NCBI GenBank assembly: GCA_031278535.1
Contig: JAITKH010000338.1
Coordinates: forward strand, 1 to 8,589
Reading direction: 5' to 3'
Source: Planctomycetota bacterium
GTDB taxonomy: Bacteria > Planctomycetota > SZUA-567
DNA: 8,589 nt
Under the pieces are notes generated by a model, which was given only the letters and a program-made list of their open reading frames with translations, was not told the origin of the DNA and searched no databases. Position numbers and translations under genes: made by a program. This document shows, piece by piece, positions 1-7,362 of the stretch; positions within the stretch are counted from its first letter, which is position 1, and each line of letters starts with the position of its first letter.

Positions 1-6
1 AAGGAG
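1..6 (+). promoter_or_regulatory. Shine-Dalgarno site of the large + strand gene
   Basis: The first six bases, AAGGAG, match the anti-Shine-Dalgarno core and lie 11 nt before the ATG at 18. The spacing is slightly long but acceptable. It supports ATG 18 as the real start, because the zinc-ribbon-like motif begins immediately after it. Any promoter lies upstream of the window. Confidence 0.7.
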
Positions 7-17
7 AGTGTCTGGTC

Positions 18-3000
18 ATGCGCATAAAATGTCCCTATTCCGACATCGACCTTGAACTTCCCGACAGGACCGATATGAAGTTCACCTGTCCGGCTTGCCA
101 CAAAATCCATCGCGTCACCATCAGCATCACCACTCCCGGCGAAGACGCGCCGCCGCTGTCCCCGAATACCCGATCCATGCTTCGCGGCCAGCCGAACATT
201 CCGAAAAAATACGCCACCGGCGCCTTCGCGCCGGTTGTTGATATCCCCATTGACGCGAATTTCGTCCTCCTGGACGGGCGGAAAGGCGAACAGCCGGGCA
301 TCGATTTCGGCAACATCACTGCGGCGCCGGCCGGCTGGAGCAATCCCGAACTGTCGAGCCGCCAGACCGAACTGCTGGAACGGGCGGACGACGCCGGAAC
401 CGAACCGGTACGGAAAACCGCGGAAGCGGATGCCGGACCGAAGGCGGCCGGCGGCTCACCTCTTCCCGGCCAAAATGAAGATGCCGGCGAAGCGCCTGCC
501 GACAGCCGCCGGTACAAGGACGGGATTGCTGTCCCGCCGGAATCGGGCGACTTCGCGCTGAAGCCGGCCGGTGAGCCCGCCTCGGAAAAAGGCGACGCCA
601 GGAAATACCGCGCCGGCTGGATAATCCCGCCGGTTCTCCTTCTGCTCGCCGCCGCCTTTTTCGGCTGGCAGCAATACCGGTATGCGGAAAATCGCCGATC
701 CCTCGACAGTCATCTCGCCCAGGCCGATCGCCTGGCCTGGAATGAAAGCGACATTCCGGCCGCCGCCGCCGAAGCCCGCGCCGCGGCCGCCGATTTCCGG
801 CTGGAGAGCGACTTCTTCACAGTGGGGAATCTTTGGAATCTCCTGGCCTCCTGGCAGGGATCGCTCCCCGTCCTGCCGACCGATCGCGACATCGTCAAGG
901 AGCGCATAGACGGCTATTTGGAGCGGGAAAGGATATTGGACGCCTTCCGTTCCGGACTGGACCCCTCCTCGCCGGCCGAAACCGCCCGGAGCCTGGGCAA
1001 GGCGCTGGCCGGGAACCGGTTCGGCAACGACGATCCCCTTGCCGGAGCCTTGGAGCGGCTGGCCGCCGGAGAACTGTTGGCTAGAATGCGCCGGGAAGCG
1101 GAAAAGGTCGCGCCCGAACAGGCCGGCGAATTGGCCGATTCCGCCCTTGCCGATTTGTCGCCGGCGCTTTCCGATGCCACGCAAGCCGATTTTTCGAGGG
1201 AAATTTCCGGATTCAAGGCGGAACAGGACAGGCGGCTCCTGGAGATCGCCCGGGAAGAGGCGGCGCTGATTGCCGCCTCGGCCGGCCGGGGCGATTCCGC
1301 CAGTCTGGACCGCTACCGGCAGTTGGAAGAGCGCCTGGACGCCATCATTGGGAAAGCGGAGCCATCCCGGTTGATCCTGGAACTGGCGGACGAGGGCGAT
1401 CGGGCGGCGCTCGAGCAATTGTCGAACCTTTCGCGGCTGATTGCCCGGGCGACCGCGCGGGCAAGGAGCGCGCTCAGCCGACCGGAGGAAAGCGATCCGG
1501 AACTGGACGGTCTGCGCCGCCAGGCCGAGGCTTGGGATCGACCCCATCCCGCCTTGGCCGGTGCGGCGGCGGAAAGGATTCTGGCCGCTGCCGGAGAGGC
1601 GGAGGACCTTTACGATTTGCGCAGCCGCCTGTTTGATCGGCTCCAGGCCGATCTACGGCGCGAACGCCGATCAGCCGCGGTGCGCTTGGCATGGTCGATG
1701 CTCCGGATTGGCTTCGCGGATCCGGATGTGGAGATGGAACCGGCGTCTTTTCGCCAGGAGGCCCGGCAGGTTGCAATGCGTTTCCGGTTCCGGGGCCTTC
1801 CCGTCTTTATGGAAATGAAGGAAGGGGATTTTGAACAGGTGGTGCGGGCGGAAGTGGCTGGCTATGCTTTCTCGGCCGGCTGGTCGCCGCTTTTCCACAA
1901 ACCGGTGTCCTGGATGGCCGACCTTGCCGGGGCCATGCGCCAGGCCGGGATCCCCGCCGGGATCGGGGTTTGGGACATCCTTGAGGGACCTGGCGCCCCG
2001 CTCGCGCTTTTGCATCCCGTCCCGGCCGCCTCGGACGCCGCCGCGGCCAGCCTTTCGCCGGCGGCGGAACGGCAAGCCTTTTTCGCCGGAAAGCTGTGCC
2101 GCGTCGAGGAATTTCCCCGTTCCGACAACGCCGGGGAGGAATTTGACGCTTTTATCCAGGCGGCAAGGCGTCTTCACGGCGGCGTCATGGGGGACGAATC
2201 CATAACCCGGGAACTTCGGCAGGCGCTGAAGCCGGTACTCATGGGCGCCTATGAACGTCCGGATCCCCGGGACTATTTCGACAGCCAATTCTGCCGCCGG
2301 CTTCTCGAGGCGAATTATGTGGAGAATTTTGTCAAAAATCTCACGGCGGAACGCCGGGACGAACTCTCGGCCTACCGGATCGCCCTGGGGCGGCTGGAGG
2401 CCGGCCGCGACGCTTTCGCCATCGATTTGAACCAGGGAGAGCGGGTGGTGGCGGTGGAGCGGCTCGACTTGGATCTGGGCGGCGACAGCCGATCCGGGGA
2501 CAAGGATCCGGAGACTGGCGAGATTCTCCCCAGATATGTCTGGCGCTGGGAAAAGGAAGAAAAGACCGTTTTTTACTCGCCGCTCCCTTCCCGGTTCGTG
2601 TACGCCTTCATGCTGGCCGAACAGTATGATGGCAAATGCGCCGCCCGGCCGCCCGGCCGCCCGGCCGCGACCGAGGTCTGGCATGCGGAAAAAGGCAAGG
2701 TTGCGTCTTATGCCGCCGGAGCCGACCGGGCCGAAGGCGATCCGGAATTGTGGAACCAGGCCATTGCTTCCGACCTCTCGGGGAGGGCGGACCCGGCCAT
2801 GGGGCCGCCTGGCTGGAATTTTCCCCTCCATGTCGTGGTCCGCGACGATCAGGGCGATCCTCTGGCCCTGGCAACCCTTTCCGGCGTGGTCAGAAGCCCG
2901 GACTTCTCCGCCCTGGACGATGCCGGCGACCGCCGCCGGGCCGAGGACGCCTGGATGGTCTCGGCCGCCCGGACACTGGCGGAACCGGGCGAGCTCGGCC

Positions 3001-4808
3001 TTATTTTCCACCAGTTTTTCCGCTATTGCTCCGATTCGCCGCTTCCGGAGCTTCCGAACCTCATCGGCAGCCACTTCGGCCTGTCCGACACCCACCAGAC
3101 CGTCTACCAGACGCTGGAACGGCGCTGGGTCGGACGGCTTATCGGCGACTGCGACGATTTGGCCGAATTCTTTCAGATACTTACCCGGCTCCAGGGAAAA
3201 TTAAGCCATGTCATGCAGCTTCCTTCCCATGCCGCCTGCGGCTATGTCGACAAGCCCGGGCCGGATCAATACCGGTTCGTCGTACTCCAGACCGGGCCGG
3301 TCGTGCAATTCAACGCCGACAGCCTGAACGATGTCGTCGAGGCGGCCTACCGCTCCTTCGATCGGGACGACGGGCTGTCGCACATGACGACCGACGCCGT
3401 TCCCCTGCTGCTCCGTTTCGCGAACGAGGAGACCAGAACGCCGTTCGTCCTTTCGGCCCGGATTTACGAAGACGCCGAATATGCCGATGCCATGATTCGA
3501 GTGCAGTCCTACTGGCACGAGCATGTGTATTCCGCAGCCATCCGGGAGATGGAGGCGATGCTCGAAACCGACCAGGAGATCGGCAACATCAAGGAATTGG
3601 GATCGCTTTACGAACGGGTGGGCGAATATGGGAAGTCCGCCCGCCTGCGGGAAATGGAACTGGAGAAGGTGCGCGGCAACCCTCAGGCCGAACTTTCGAC
3701 ACTGCTGGAGTTGGCCGAACTCGGCGTCCAGGAGAAGAACCGGGAAAAGGCGCTGGCGGCCCTGGCCGAGATGGAAAGCCTGATGCGCGACATGATCCGC
3801 CGGGACGACGCCCAGGAATTCTTCCGCGCCATGACGTTCCGTTCCCTCTGGGCTATGCATCTAGCGCGGCTTGGACAGGCGTCGCGAGCCTGGAATCTGG
3901 TGCAATACGACGCCGGCATGACCAAGCGCCAGCTCGGGCGCCTGCCCGATCCGGTGATCCGGACCATGGTGACGATTTACGAGAACATGCGGCGCCCGTC
4001 CGGCGGAACCGCTTCGGTTTCGGACGAGGCGGCGGCGCAGGAAATCCGCCGGGAATTGGACGAGGCTTTCGGGCGGGGGTATTTCAAGAAAGACGATTCC
4101 TACAATGCCGTCATCGCCAGGAACTATTTTCTTGGCCGCTACGCCGTGGCCGCCTTGGGCCGGAAAGAGGGATTGGAGCGCCTAGCCAGTGACGGCCCCT
4201 ATCCCGACAGCCCGCGCGATCATGCCAAGCGCGGACGGGGTATCGACGACGGGGACTGGGAATGGTTCCGGATAACGCCGCAATTGTATCTTGCGCTTGG
4301 ACTCGAGATGCTGGATCGGGACGATTTTCCCGAACTCTACGATCCGGCCGGAGCCAAAATCATGCTGGAGCGGGTCGGCCGGGCGGCCAGGCGGGGGACC
4401 GGGCTCGGTTCCGACGTCAGCGGCGGCGACGACGTCGTGAAGGCAGAAATCACCTTGGCTTTCCTGAACCGGGATATCGACGCCTTTCGCCGGAATATGG
4501 CGGTGGTGAAGGAAAAGAACTATGCCAGTCTTTATGACGATGCGGCCCTGACCTTCGGATTGCAGTGCGGGCTGATTCCCACGGACGGGTTTCCGGACTG
4601 GATTAAGGCTTTCCGCGAATTTTTCCCGGGAGAACAGCATTATTTCAAGGTGGTGTACCGGGCCATCGACAAGGAAAACTATGATCACGCCTTGATGATG
4701 GCCGAAGCCACTCCCGGCTTTTTTCCCGGCGAGCAGCTATTGCGGGAGGAAGCGGAATTCGTCCGGAAGCTGATACCCGTTCTGAAGAGACAGAAGCCGG
4801 AGAGATAG
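18..4808 (+). CDS. Very large membrane-anchored protein with zinc-ribbon-like N-terminus, transglutaminase-like site and TPR-like tail
   Basis: This 1596-residue protein has no function I can name. What is visible, in order: a zinc-ribbon-like start (Cys5, then CPACHKIH at residues 24-31, giving Cys24, Cys27, His28 and His31); a low-complexity Pro/Ala/Gly/Glu-rich linker to about residue 195; one hydrophobic helix at about 201-217, preceded by RKYR; a long Ala/Arg/Glu-rich helical region to about 570; and mixed regions I do not recognise. Next comes a transglutaminase-like motif, GDCDDLAEFF with Cys1045, followed by PSHAACGY with His1071. At about 1169-1260 there are paired helices of TPR style, and the helical repeat character continues to the C-terminus. 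The most economical topology is an N-terminus in the cytoplasm and about 1380 residues in the periplasm; this is inferred from the zinc ribbon, since basic residues flank the helix on both sides. The reading frame is intact throughout and codon use is uniform. The gene converges on the four-gene minus-strand cluster. A role in envelope assembly or protein processing is possible but unproven. Confidence 0.9.
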   Translation: MRIKCPYSDIDLELPDRTDMKFTCPACHKIHRVTISITTPGEDAPPLSPNTRSMLRGQPNIPKKYATGAFAPVVDIPIDANFVLLDGRKGEQPGIDFGNITAAPAGWSNPELSSRQTELLERADDAGTEPVRKTAEADAGPKAAGGSPLPGQNEDAGEAPADSRRYKDGIAVPPESGDFALKPAGEPASEKGDARKYRAGWIIPPVLLLLAAAFFGWQQYRYAENRRSLDSHLAQADRLAWNESDIPAAAAEARAAAADFRLESDFFTVGNLWNLLASWQGSLPVLPTDRDIVKERIDGYLERERILDAFRSGLDPSSPAETARSLGKALAGNRFGNDDPLAGALERLAAGELLARMRREAEKVAPEQAGELADSALADLSPALSDATQADFSREISGFKAEQDRRLLEIAREEAALIAASAGRGDSASLDRYRQLEERLDAIIGKAEPSRLILELADEGDRAALEQLSNLSRLIARATARARSALSRPEESDPELDGLRRQAEAWDRPHPALAGAAAERILAAAGEAEDLYDLRSRLFDRLQADLRRERRSAAVRLAWSMLRIGFADPDVEMEPASFRQEARQVAMRFRFRGLPVFMEMKEGDFEQVVRAEVAGYAFSAGWSPLFHKPVSWMADLAGAMRQAGIPAGIGVWDILEGPGAPLALLHPVPAASDAAAASLSPAAERQAFFAGKLCRVEEFPRSDNAGEEFDAFIQAARRLHGGVMGDESITRELRQALKPVLMGAYERPDPRDYFDSQFCRRLLEANYVENFVKNLTAERRDELSAYRIALGRLEAGRDAFAIDLNQGERVVAVERLDLDLGGDSRSGDKDPETGEILPRYVWRWEKEEKTVFYSPLPSRFVYAFMLAEQYDGKCAARPPGRPAATEVWHAEKGKVASYAAGADRAEGDPELWNQAIASDLSGRADPAMGPPGWNFPLHVVVRDDQGDPLALATLSGVVRSPDFSALDDAGDRRRAEDAWMVSAARTLAEPGELGLIFHQFFRYCSDSPLPELPNLIGSHFGLSDTHQTVYQTLERRWVGRLIGDCDDLAEFFQILTRLQGKLSHVMQLPSHAACGYVDKPGPDQYRFVVLQTGPVVQFNADSLNDVVEAAYRSFDRDDGLSHMTTDAVPLLLRFANEETRTPFVLSARIYEDAEYADAMIRVQSYWHEHVYSAAIREMEAMLETDQEIGNIKELGSLYERVGEYGKSARLREMELEKVRGNPQAELSTLLELAELGVQEKNREKALAALAEMESLMRDMIRRDDAQEFFRAMTFRSLWAMHLARLGQASRAWNLVQYDAGMTKRQLGRLPDPVIRTMVTIYENMRRPSGGTASVSDEAAAQEIRRELDEAFGRGYFKKDDSYNAVIARNYFLGRYAVAALGRKEGLERLASDGPYPDSPRDHAKRGRGIDDGDWEWFRITPQLYLALGLEMLDRDDFPELYDPAGAKIMLERVGRAARRGTGLGSDVSGGDDVVKAEITLAFLNRDIDAFRRNMAVVKEKNYASLYDDAALTFGLQCGLIPTDGFPDWIKAFREFFPGEQHYFKVVYRAIDKENYDHALMMAEATPGFFPGEQLLREEAEFVRKLIPVLKRQKPER
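2641..2668 (+). repeat. Tandem 8-bp repeat, about 3.5 copies, inside the large gene
   Basis: The unit GCCCGGCC occurs three times in a row without mismatch (2643-2650, 2651-2658, 2659-2666), with two matching bases on each side. It encodes the Arg/Pro/Gly-rich piece ARPPGRPAA from residue 876. The unit is not a multiple of three, so gain or loss of one copy would shift the reading frame of the remaining 700 or so codons. Confidence 0.85.
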
Positions 4809-4815
4809 TAGGGGG

Positions 4816-4835
4816 GGCGGGGCAATCTTCCCGCC
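4816..4835. terminator. Possible weak bidirectional hairpin between convergent genes
   Basis: GGCGGG (4816-4821) can pair with CCCGCC (4830-4835) around an 8-nt loop, extended by one G-U pair. It lies in the 51-bp spacer between two converging stop codons, where a shared terminator would be expected. No T-run follows on either strand, so it is at best a weak or factor-assisted terminator. The run of seven G just before it (4811-4817) may also form the stem in shifted registers. Confidence 0.3.
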
Positions 4836-4859
4836 TACTCGACTACAGGGCTGGCGTCC

Positions 4860-5771
4860 TTATTCCGGCCGCCAACTGGCCTGCCAGAAGGGATAAAAAA
4901 CCGCCCACTGTTCAGGATGGAGACGGATGGTTTCAGCAATGATGTCGGCGTAAGCCTGGGTCATGATCCGAACTTTTTCGTCGCGATTGCCTGTTTCCGG
5001 GACGGGTATGGGCGAATGGAACACAGCCGAGAAACTATCGTTGGAACGCCGGAGGCAGAAGGCGGGAATGAGAGCCGCCCCCGTGGAAATGGCCAGTCTG
5101 GCCGGTCCCTGAGGAAAACGGCAGGTCTGGCCGAAAAAGAGTATCGGCACTCCCTGCTCGGTGGGATCCCGATCGCCCATGATGCCGACCAGCTCGTTCC
5201 GACGGAGAGCCTTGATGAGAGTGCGGGCGGCGTTCCGTTCCATATCGGCGACCCGCAACCCCATCCGTTCCCGCTCGTGCATGAAAAGATCATTTATCCG
5301 GCCATAGCGGTGCATGGCGACCGATACCGTCATGCGCCGGCCGCTGAGTATCGAAAGTCCGGCGGCTCCCAACTCCCAGTTCGAGAGATGGGCGGAAGAG
5401 ACGATGCAACCTTTTCCGGCCTCCAGCGCCGCGTCGACATGCTCCAATCCGAACATTGCCATGTTGGCGCGGAAGAATTCCCTGTCAAAACGCCGGAAAC
5501 GGAAAAATTCAGTCAGGTATTTGGCGAAATTGCGAAAAACCCACCGCGCCTCCTTGTGGATGCGCGCCGGCGAGGCGTCGGGAAGCACAATGCGCAGATT
5601 GTCTTCCACAGCTTTCCGGCCCGCCGGATCCAGCCAAAAGAAATTCAGGTCGGCCGCGCGCAAGGCGACAAAATAGAGGAACCGCTGCGGGAAAACATCG
5701 CACAGCGCTATCACTATGCGGAACATGAGGTAGCGGAAATAGATTTTCATGCGTATCGGCCGCCCGGTCAC
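4860..5771 (-). CDS. LpxL/HtrB-family lysophospholipid (lipid A late) acyltransferase
   Basis: Members of this inner-membrane family transfer an acyl chain from acyl-ACP to a lipid A precursor or a related lysolipid on the cytoplasmic face. The 303-residue length is usual for the family. The catalytic HX4E motif is present as HLSNWE (His128, Glu133). Further family blocks follow: GDRDPTEQG (from 199) leading to LFFG, FPQGPARLA and TGAALIP, and near the C-terminus HPEQWAVFYPFW. The N-terminus (about residues 8-40) is hydrophobic and basic, as expected for a membrane anchor. The GTG start at 5771 overlaps the stop of the upstream gene by 4 bp (GTGA), which suggests translational coupling. The ATG at 5750 is an alternative that gives a more typical N-terminus; neither has a strong ribosome site. 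The exact acyl donor and acceptor cannot be told from sequence. It is the last gene of the minus-strand cluster. Confidence 0.92.
   Translation of the reverse strand: MTGRPIRMKIYFRYLMFRIVIALCDVFPQRFLYFVALRAADLNFFWLDPAGRKAVEDNLRIVLPDASPARIHKEARWVFRNFAKYLTEFFRFRRFDREFFRANMAMFGLEHVDAALEAGKGCIVSSAHLSNWELGAAGLSILSGRRMTVSVAMHRYGRINDLFMHERERMGLRVADMERNAARTLIKALRRNELVGIMGDRDPTEQGVPILFFGQTCRFPQGPARLAISTGAALIPAFCLRRSNDSFSAVFHSPIPVPETGNRDEKVRIMTQAYADIIAETIRLHPEQWAVFYPFWQASWRPE
5768..5771 (-). promoter_or_regulatory. Stop/start overlap GTGA (translational coupling)
   Basis: Read on the minus strand, the DUF2726-like gene ends ATG-TGA, and the GTG of the acyltransferase frame shares its TG with that stop. 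Such 4-bp overlaps commonly allow terminating ribosomes to restart on the next gene. No good Shine-Dalgarno is seen before the GTG, which fits reinitiation. If ATG 5750 is the true start, the overlap is incidental. Confidence 0.5.
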
Positions 5772-6361
5772 ATTTCAAGATCGGGAATGCCCAAACTTTC
5801 CTTCAGGCTTTTCGCGTCATAACTCTCCGCCATATCGATGAAGACGACATGGGTTTCCGCCGCCTCGCAAATTTTCCGCAGCAAATCGGCCTGGTCATTC
5901 GAGCGGCCTTTGCCCGGATTGAACATGACGGCGGTCAGGGGCTGGCCGGTAATGCGATCACAAATCAGGAAATCGAAATCAAGCCCGTGGAGGCGCTCGG
6001 CATATGCGGGATCCTTGTCCGCCGGTTCCACCAATTCCCACAGCGCCGTCTTGGCGAACACATCCACGGCATCGGCCGCAAGCACTTCCCGCAGGGCGGC
6101 GAGGCAGGCGGTTTCGCGAGGCGAAAGGAATTGCCGCGACTTGTAAGGAAAAACGCCGTCGGATTTTTTGGGGGGGGCAAACGACGACGTCTTCCCCCGT
6201 TCCTTCCTCTTCCTCTTTTCAGCCGGTTTTTCCCTGCCGTTCAGCATTTTCTCGTATTTCCGGAGATTCCATACCAAAAAAGCCATGCCGGGCAGGACGA
6301 ACAACAGCACGAAAAACAGCATCGCCTCGGATATGGTGGTTTGCCGCACTGCGTCCATCAT
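5768..6361 (-). CDS. Membrane-anchored DUF2726-like protein
   Basis: Numbered from ATG 6361 this is a 197-residue protein. A hydrophobic helix spans about residues 11-32, followed by a strongly basic linker (about 35-57) and a globular domain from about 74. That domain begins YKSRQFLSPRET, continues with VFAKTALWELV and LDFDFLICDRITGQPL, and ends with a VVFID strand. This order is the pattern I know from DUF2726, a domain with a restriction-endonuclease-like fold. The usual IELDD-type segment reads AVMFNP here, so the acidic catalytic pair appears lost. A GTG at 6370 would add three residues; the purine-rich GGAAAGG at 6374-6380 sits 12 nt before ATG 6361 but only 3 nt before the GTG, so I prefer the ATG, with a second ATG directly after it. 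The gene follows the receiver gene by about 37 bp and overlaps the acyltransferase by 4 bp. The family call is from memory and moderately sure; the function is unknown. Confidence 0.82.
   Translation of the reverse strand: MMDAVRQTTISEAMLFFVLLFVLPGMAFLVWNLRKYEKMLNGREKPAEKRKRKERGKTSSFAPPKKSDGVFPYKSRQFLSPRETACLAALREVLAADAVDVFAKTALWELVEPADKDPAYAERLHGLDFDFLICDRITGQPLTAVMFNPGKGRSNDQADLLRKICEAAETHVVFIDMAESYDAKSLKESLGIPDLEM
6164..6177 (-). repeat. Adjacent homopolymer runs C8-A6 inside the DUF2726-like gene
   Basis: On the coding strand eight C are followed directly by six A, encoding Pro-Pro-Lys-Lys in the basic linker between the membrane helix and the globular domain. Runs of this length are prone to replication or transcription slippage. 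A one-base change would separate the membrane helix from the domain. Confidence 0.8.
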
Positions 6362-6373
6362 GGCGCACACCAG

Positions 6374-6380
6374 CCTTTCC
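6374..6380 (-). promoter_or_regulatory. Candidate ribosome site of the DUF2726-like gene
   Basis: GGAAAGG on the minus strand, in the spacer after the receiver gene, is the only purine-rich stretch near the start. Its distance is 12 nt to ATG 6361 and 3 nt to GTG 6370, which favours the ATG. Confidence 0.4.
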
Positions 6381-6398
6381 CGATTGCGGATAGGAAAA

Positions 6399-7292
6399 TC
6401 ACTCCGGCAGCGACTGAAGGGCGTTCCTGGCGATCAGGGACATGCCGGCGAGAGGAAAGGGCTTTTTGAGGAGGTGGGTAAAGCCGCAGTCATACAGATC
6501 GCATTCGTGCCACTCGTCAAGAGAGGCGCCGATGGCCACGATGAATCGGTGAACGCCGTGACGCCGCAGATAATAGGCGATTTCAGCGCCATGCCGTTTC
6601 GGAAGGCGGAGATCCAGGATAAACAAATCGAAACGGCGGGACTGGACAATGTCCATGGCTTCTTCGCCTGTGACAGCCTCGACAACCTCCATTTTTTCGT
6701 ATTCGAGCAAGGCTCTCAACAACTCCCGCACATCGGGATCCTCGTCGACCACCAGGGCGCGGGGCCGGTGATGCGCCCGGAGGTTCCTGACGAATTCGCT
6801 CCCCGAGGAATCGAGTTGCGACGCCAGCCGGTGGACGTTCAAATCCAGGCGTCCAAGGATGGAAAGCGCCTTCCCCAAATCGTAGCCGGAAGCGATGCAC
6901 CATTGGATTATGTCAAGATTCTCGCCGCCCTCCTTCAATTTGCCGACAATGGCGCCGGCAAGCTCGGGGCTGTCGCCAAATTCCCGGGTGACGACTCCAA
7001 AATCGCCGTTATCCAGTTCGTGCCAAAACGTTTCGCCCTGGATATGCTGAATCCAGCGTTCGCGGACAAAGGCATGCCAGAAACGGCGGTGCCAGTCCTC
7101 AATGGCCTTGTCGCCCATGTCGTAGCCGGCTTTTTCGGACTCGATCCACTTATGGCGATACGCTTCGCGGGCCGCCTCCTCGAAAAGATTTTTGGCAAAC
7201 GCGCCAGGCGGAACATTCCGCCGGCGTACAGAGGGACGATTGTAATAGGCGCGGACCGATTCCCGTTGGGTTTTCTCATCCATGTCAATCAT
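6399..7292 (-). CDS. Receiver-domain (response-regulator-like) protein with an unrecognised N-terminal domain
   Basis: Of the 297 residues, about 178-295 form a CheY-type receiver: LVVDEDPDV supplies the acidic pocket (Asp183, Glu184, Asp185), FILDLRLP carries the phospho-acceptor Asp227, and LLKKPF carries the conserved Lys277. The usual Thr/Ser at the end of the fourth strand is Gly255 (IVAIGAS), so the phosphorylation switch may be altered. Residues 1-115 form a helical, Trp/His/Arg-rich region with HKWIESEKAGYDMG (47-60), a tryptophan-rich helix and FWHELDNGDFG. I have seen similar HKW-ESEKAG stretches in other bacterial proteins but cannot name a family. A second helical segment (about 105-165) links the two parts. 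No DNA-binding, kinase or enzymatic output domain is present. ATG 7292 is chosen; an in-frame stop lies shortly upstream and ATG 7283 is the only close alternative. It lies 70 bp after the protease gene. Its partner kinase is not in the window. Confidence 0.88.
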   Translation of the reverse strand: MIDMDEKTQRESVRAYYNRPSVRRRNVPPGAFAKNLFEEAAREAYRHKWIESEKAGYDMGDKAIEDWHRRFWHAFVRERWIQHIQGETFWHELDNGDFGVVTREFGDSPELAGAIVGKLKEGGENLDIIQWCIASGYDLGKALSILGRLDLNVHRLASQLDSSGSEFVRNLRAHHRPRALVVDEDPDVRELLRALLEYEKMEVVEAVTGEEAMDIVQSRRFDLFILDLRLPKRHGAEIAYYLRRHGVHRFIVAIGASLDEWHECDLYDCGFTHLLKKPFPLAGMSLIARNALQSLPE

Positions 7293-7362
7293 GCCGCCAC
7301 GATCAAAGCATCAGCCCTTTCGCGTCCGGTTCAAGGACAGGATGTGAATGGGCCGGAATGTG

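Noticed and set aside
456..1547. 363-codon antisense frame in the first part of the large gene
   Set aside because: Shadow frame of Gly/Arg/Phe-rich composition; the sense frame carries the membrane helix and zinc-ribbon-like motif in continuity.
1671..3095. 474-codon open frame antisense to the large gene
   Set aside because: It lies wholly opposite a convincing coding frame, is rich in Gly/Arg/Pro/His as expected for a GC-rich shadow frame, and shows no recognisable motif.
2636..4192. 518-codon open frame on the same strand in another phase
   Set aside because: The translation is dominated by Arg, Gly and Pro with no domain; it is a side effect of high third-position GC in the true frame.
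7293..7362. Possible hairpin GTCC-loop-GGAC between protease and receiver genes
   Set aside because: Only four base pairs around a seven-base loop and no T-run follow; too weak to call a terminator or regulatory element.
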